Below, one piece after another: positions 59,828-60,907 of a stretch of 60,907 bases of DNA. The position numbers were made by a program, and so were the translations under genes. The DNA is taken from contig JBMNRP010000015.1 of NCBI GenBank assembly GCA_050944685.1, forward strand, positions 1 to 60,907, given 5' to 3'. Under the pieces are notes generated by a model. It saw only the letters and a list, made by a program, of their open reading frames with translations, was not told the origin of the DNA and made no database searches. This stretch comes from CADBRN01 sp050944685. GTDB lineage: Bacteria > Bacillota > Clostridia > Lachnospirales > Lachnospiraceae. Numbering within the stretch: the first letter of the stretch is position 1; each line of letters opens with the position of its first letter.

Positions 59828-60907
59828 ATGGATTCCAGTCATGAGCAGTACAAGGTTTCCACAGGCAGTCCGATGCGGCTCGGAGCGTTCTGCCGCCGCG
59901 ACGGCGTGAACTTTTCCCTGAATGTCCGCAATACGGAAAAAGTGGAGCTTCTGCTTTATGAGGAGAACGAAGAAAACCCTTTTCAGGTGATTGAGTTTAT
60001 CAATGAATATAAGACCGGACAGGTTTACGCGGTTCACGTCGAACTTCCGAAAAACCTGAAGATCGAGTACAATTATCGCATTGACGGGAAGATAACGCCG
60101 GATCCGTACACGAGGGTTTTCCGCCGATATAAGGACGGCCGCGGCAGGTTCAAATTCCGCTGCGGCATTGATCCGGAGTACATTCCGAAGACGGAACAGA
60201 TCGGGCTTCGCTACCGGGACTGTATTTTTTACAAGACACATGTTCGCGGGTTCACCATGGGAGAGCATTCCGGCGTGCGTCATCCGGGAACGTTCACCGG
60301 TGTCCGGGAAAAAATTCCGTATCTGAAAAAGCTGGGAATCAACGCCCTGATTCTGATGCCGGTCTGCGAGTTTTTTGAGGAGCCGGAGCCGGGGGACGAT
60401 GAAAGCGGCGGCCCCGTCAGCTATTCCGTGGTCAATGACAGCCGCCGGAATTACTGGGGCTACACCTCCGGATTGTATTACTGTCCGAAGCTGAAATACT
60501 GTGCCACACAGAATCCGATCCGTGAGTTCGGCGCGCTGGTTGATGCGCTTCACGAGAACGGGATCGAGTGCATCCCTGAGTTTTATTTTCCTCCGAAAAT
60601 GCCGGGATGGCAGGTCGTGAACATTCTCCACTACTGGAGGATGACCTTCAATCTGGATGGATTCCATCTTGTCGGATACGGTGAATGGATCAATTCCGTC
60701 ACGATAGATCCGATCCTCTCCTGGACGAAGATCATCTATGTCAATTACGATGAGGCCCGCATCTATCCGGCGGGTGAAAAGCCGCCGATCCAGAACCTCG
60801 CTGAAATGAATCAGGGTTATCAGATCGCCATGCGGAAGTTTCTGAAGGGAGATCTGGACGCCGCGCCTCTGGCGCGCGAGAGTCTCTGCCGGAAATACCG
60901 CCGCAAC
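59828..60907 (+). CDS. GH13-like (pullulanase/isoamylase-type) protein with degenerate active site, 5' part
   Basis: 360 codons are in the window; the gene runs off the right edge. GGAGG precedes the ATG at 59828. Residues about 8-95 look like an N-terminal CBM48 beta-sandwich (MRLGAFCRRDGVNFSL, then YNYRIDGKITPDPYTR). About 135-310 resemble a GH13 barrel (GTFTGVREKIPYLKKLGINA, NYWGYTSGLYYCPKL). The motif usually DxxxNH reads PEFYFPPKM, and the region around the Asp nucleophile (normally GFRFD) reads NLDGFHLVG, with only a short segment between them. A catalytic role as glycogen debranching enzyme therefore looks unlikely; carbohydrate binding or regulation is possible. Downstream half not visible. 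Confidence 0.75.
   Translation, partial: MDSSHEQYKVSTGSPMRLGAFCRRDGVNFSLNVRNTEKVELLLYEENEENPFQVIEFINEYKTGQVYAVHVELPKNLKIEYNYRIDGKITPDPYTRVFRRYKDGRGRFKFRCGIDPEYIPKTEQIGLRYRDCIFYKTHVRGFTMGEHSGVRHPGTFTGVREKIPYLKKLGINALILMPVCEFFEEPEPGDDESGGPVSYSVVNDSRRNYWGYTSGLYYCPKLKYCATQNPIREFGALVDALHENGIECIPEFYFPPKMPGWQVVNILHYWRMTFNLDGFHLVGYGEWINSVTIDPILSWTKIIYVNYDEARIYPAGEKPPIQNLAEMNQGYQIAMRKFLKGDLDAAPLARESLCRKYRRN

Noticed and set aside
1..60907. CRISPR arrays, insertion sequences, prophage, toxin-antitoxin or restriction genes
   Set aside because: No repeat-spacer pattern, transposase, integrase or terminal inverted repeats were seen; all large ORFs are explained by metabolic, transport or regulatory genes.

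Overview
The window looks like chromosomal DNA from a moderately GC-rich anaerobic Firmicute of the Clostridia, probably Lachnospiraceae-like. The taxon is inferred; I could run no database search. Supporting signs are strong AGGAGG-type ribosome sites, a glmS ribozyme, a tryptophan T-box leader, a four-subunit 2-oxoacid:ferredoxin oxidoreductase, a monomeric [FeFe] hydrogenase, electron-transfer flavoprotein, PTS and TRAP transport, and a lysine-rich insertion in the MsmX-type ATPase. I saw no insertion sequence, prophage, CRISPR array, rRNA or tRNA gene.

Layout. 1-101: end of etfA. 236-1285 (-): lrgAB, with a clear single-base frameshift in lrgB and a doubtful lrgA/lrgB junction. 1484-3714 (-): glmS with promoter, glmS ribozyme and a terminator-like hairpin. 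3728-7994 (+): porGDAB and a LysR regulator. 8085-9119 (+): DAHP synthase. 9223-14196 (-): TRAP transporter flanked by two D-2-hydroxyacid dehydrogenases. 14581-16511 (-): an HpcH/HpaI-family protein and a malate/lactate-type dehydrogenase, divergent from an AraC regulator (16744-17664). 17701-21297 (-): TIM-barrel-like protein, FGGY kinase and L-fucose-isomerase-like protein. 21545-25019: EamA exporter, polyphosphate:AMP phosphotransferase and a lone hypB. 25293-32429 (+): maltose/maltodextrin uptake and use (binding protein, two permeases, MalQ, MsmX, LacI). 32681-39058 (+): LTA-synthase-like protein, an unusual cytosolic BMP-domain protein coupled to a metallophosphoesterase, and a lipoprotein. 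39112-45567 (+): T-box-controlled trpEGDCBA without trpF. 45663-50999 (-): sorbitol PTS operon. 51389-60907: pgi, [FeFe] hydrogenase, AlaX-type editing protein, ilvE, an Orn/Lys/Arg decarboxylase-family enzyme, exonuclease III, and the start of a GH13-like protein lacking the usual catalytic motifs.

The genes describe a fermenter that takes up sugars, sugar alcohols and small hydroxy-acids, makes reduced ferredoxin through PorGDAB, may vent electrons as H2, and builds tryptophan and branched-chain amino acids. Several leaders carry RNA control: glmS ribozyme plus hairpin, trp T-box, and terminator-like hairpins between promoter and gene for lacI and the LTA-synthase-like gene.

The most unusual parts are (i) the BMP/ParB-like fusion with its TTGA-overlapping phosphoesterase (34826-37530), (ii) the glmS leader with a very long P1 insertion and a competing pairing (3320-3633), (iii) the degenerate GH13 protein at the right edge, and (iv) the aldolase-family protein with changed catalytic residues inside an unassigned acid-catabolism locus.
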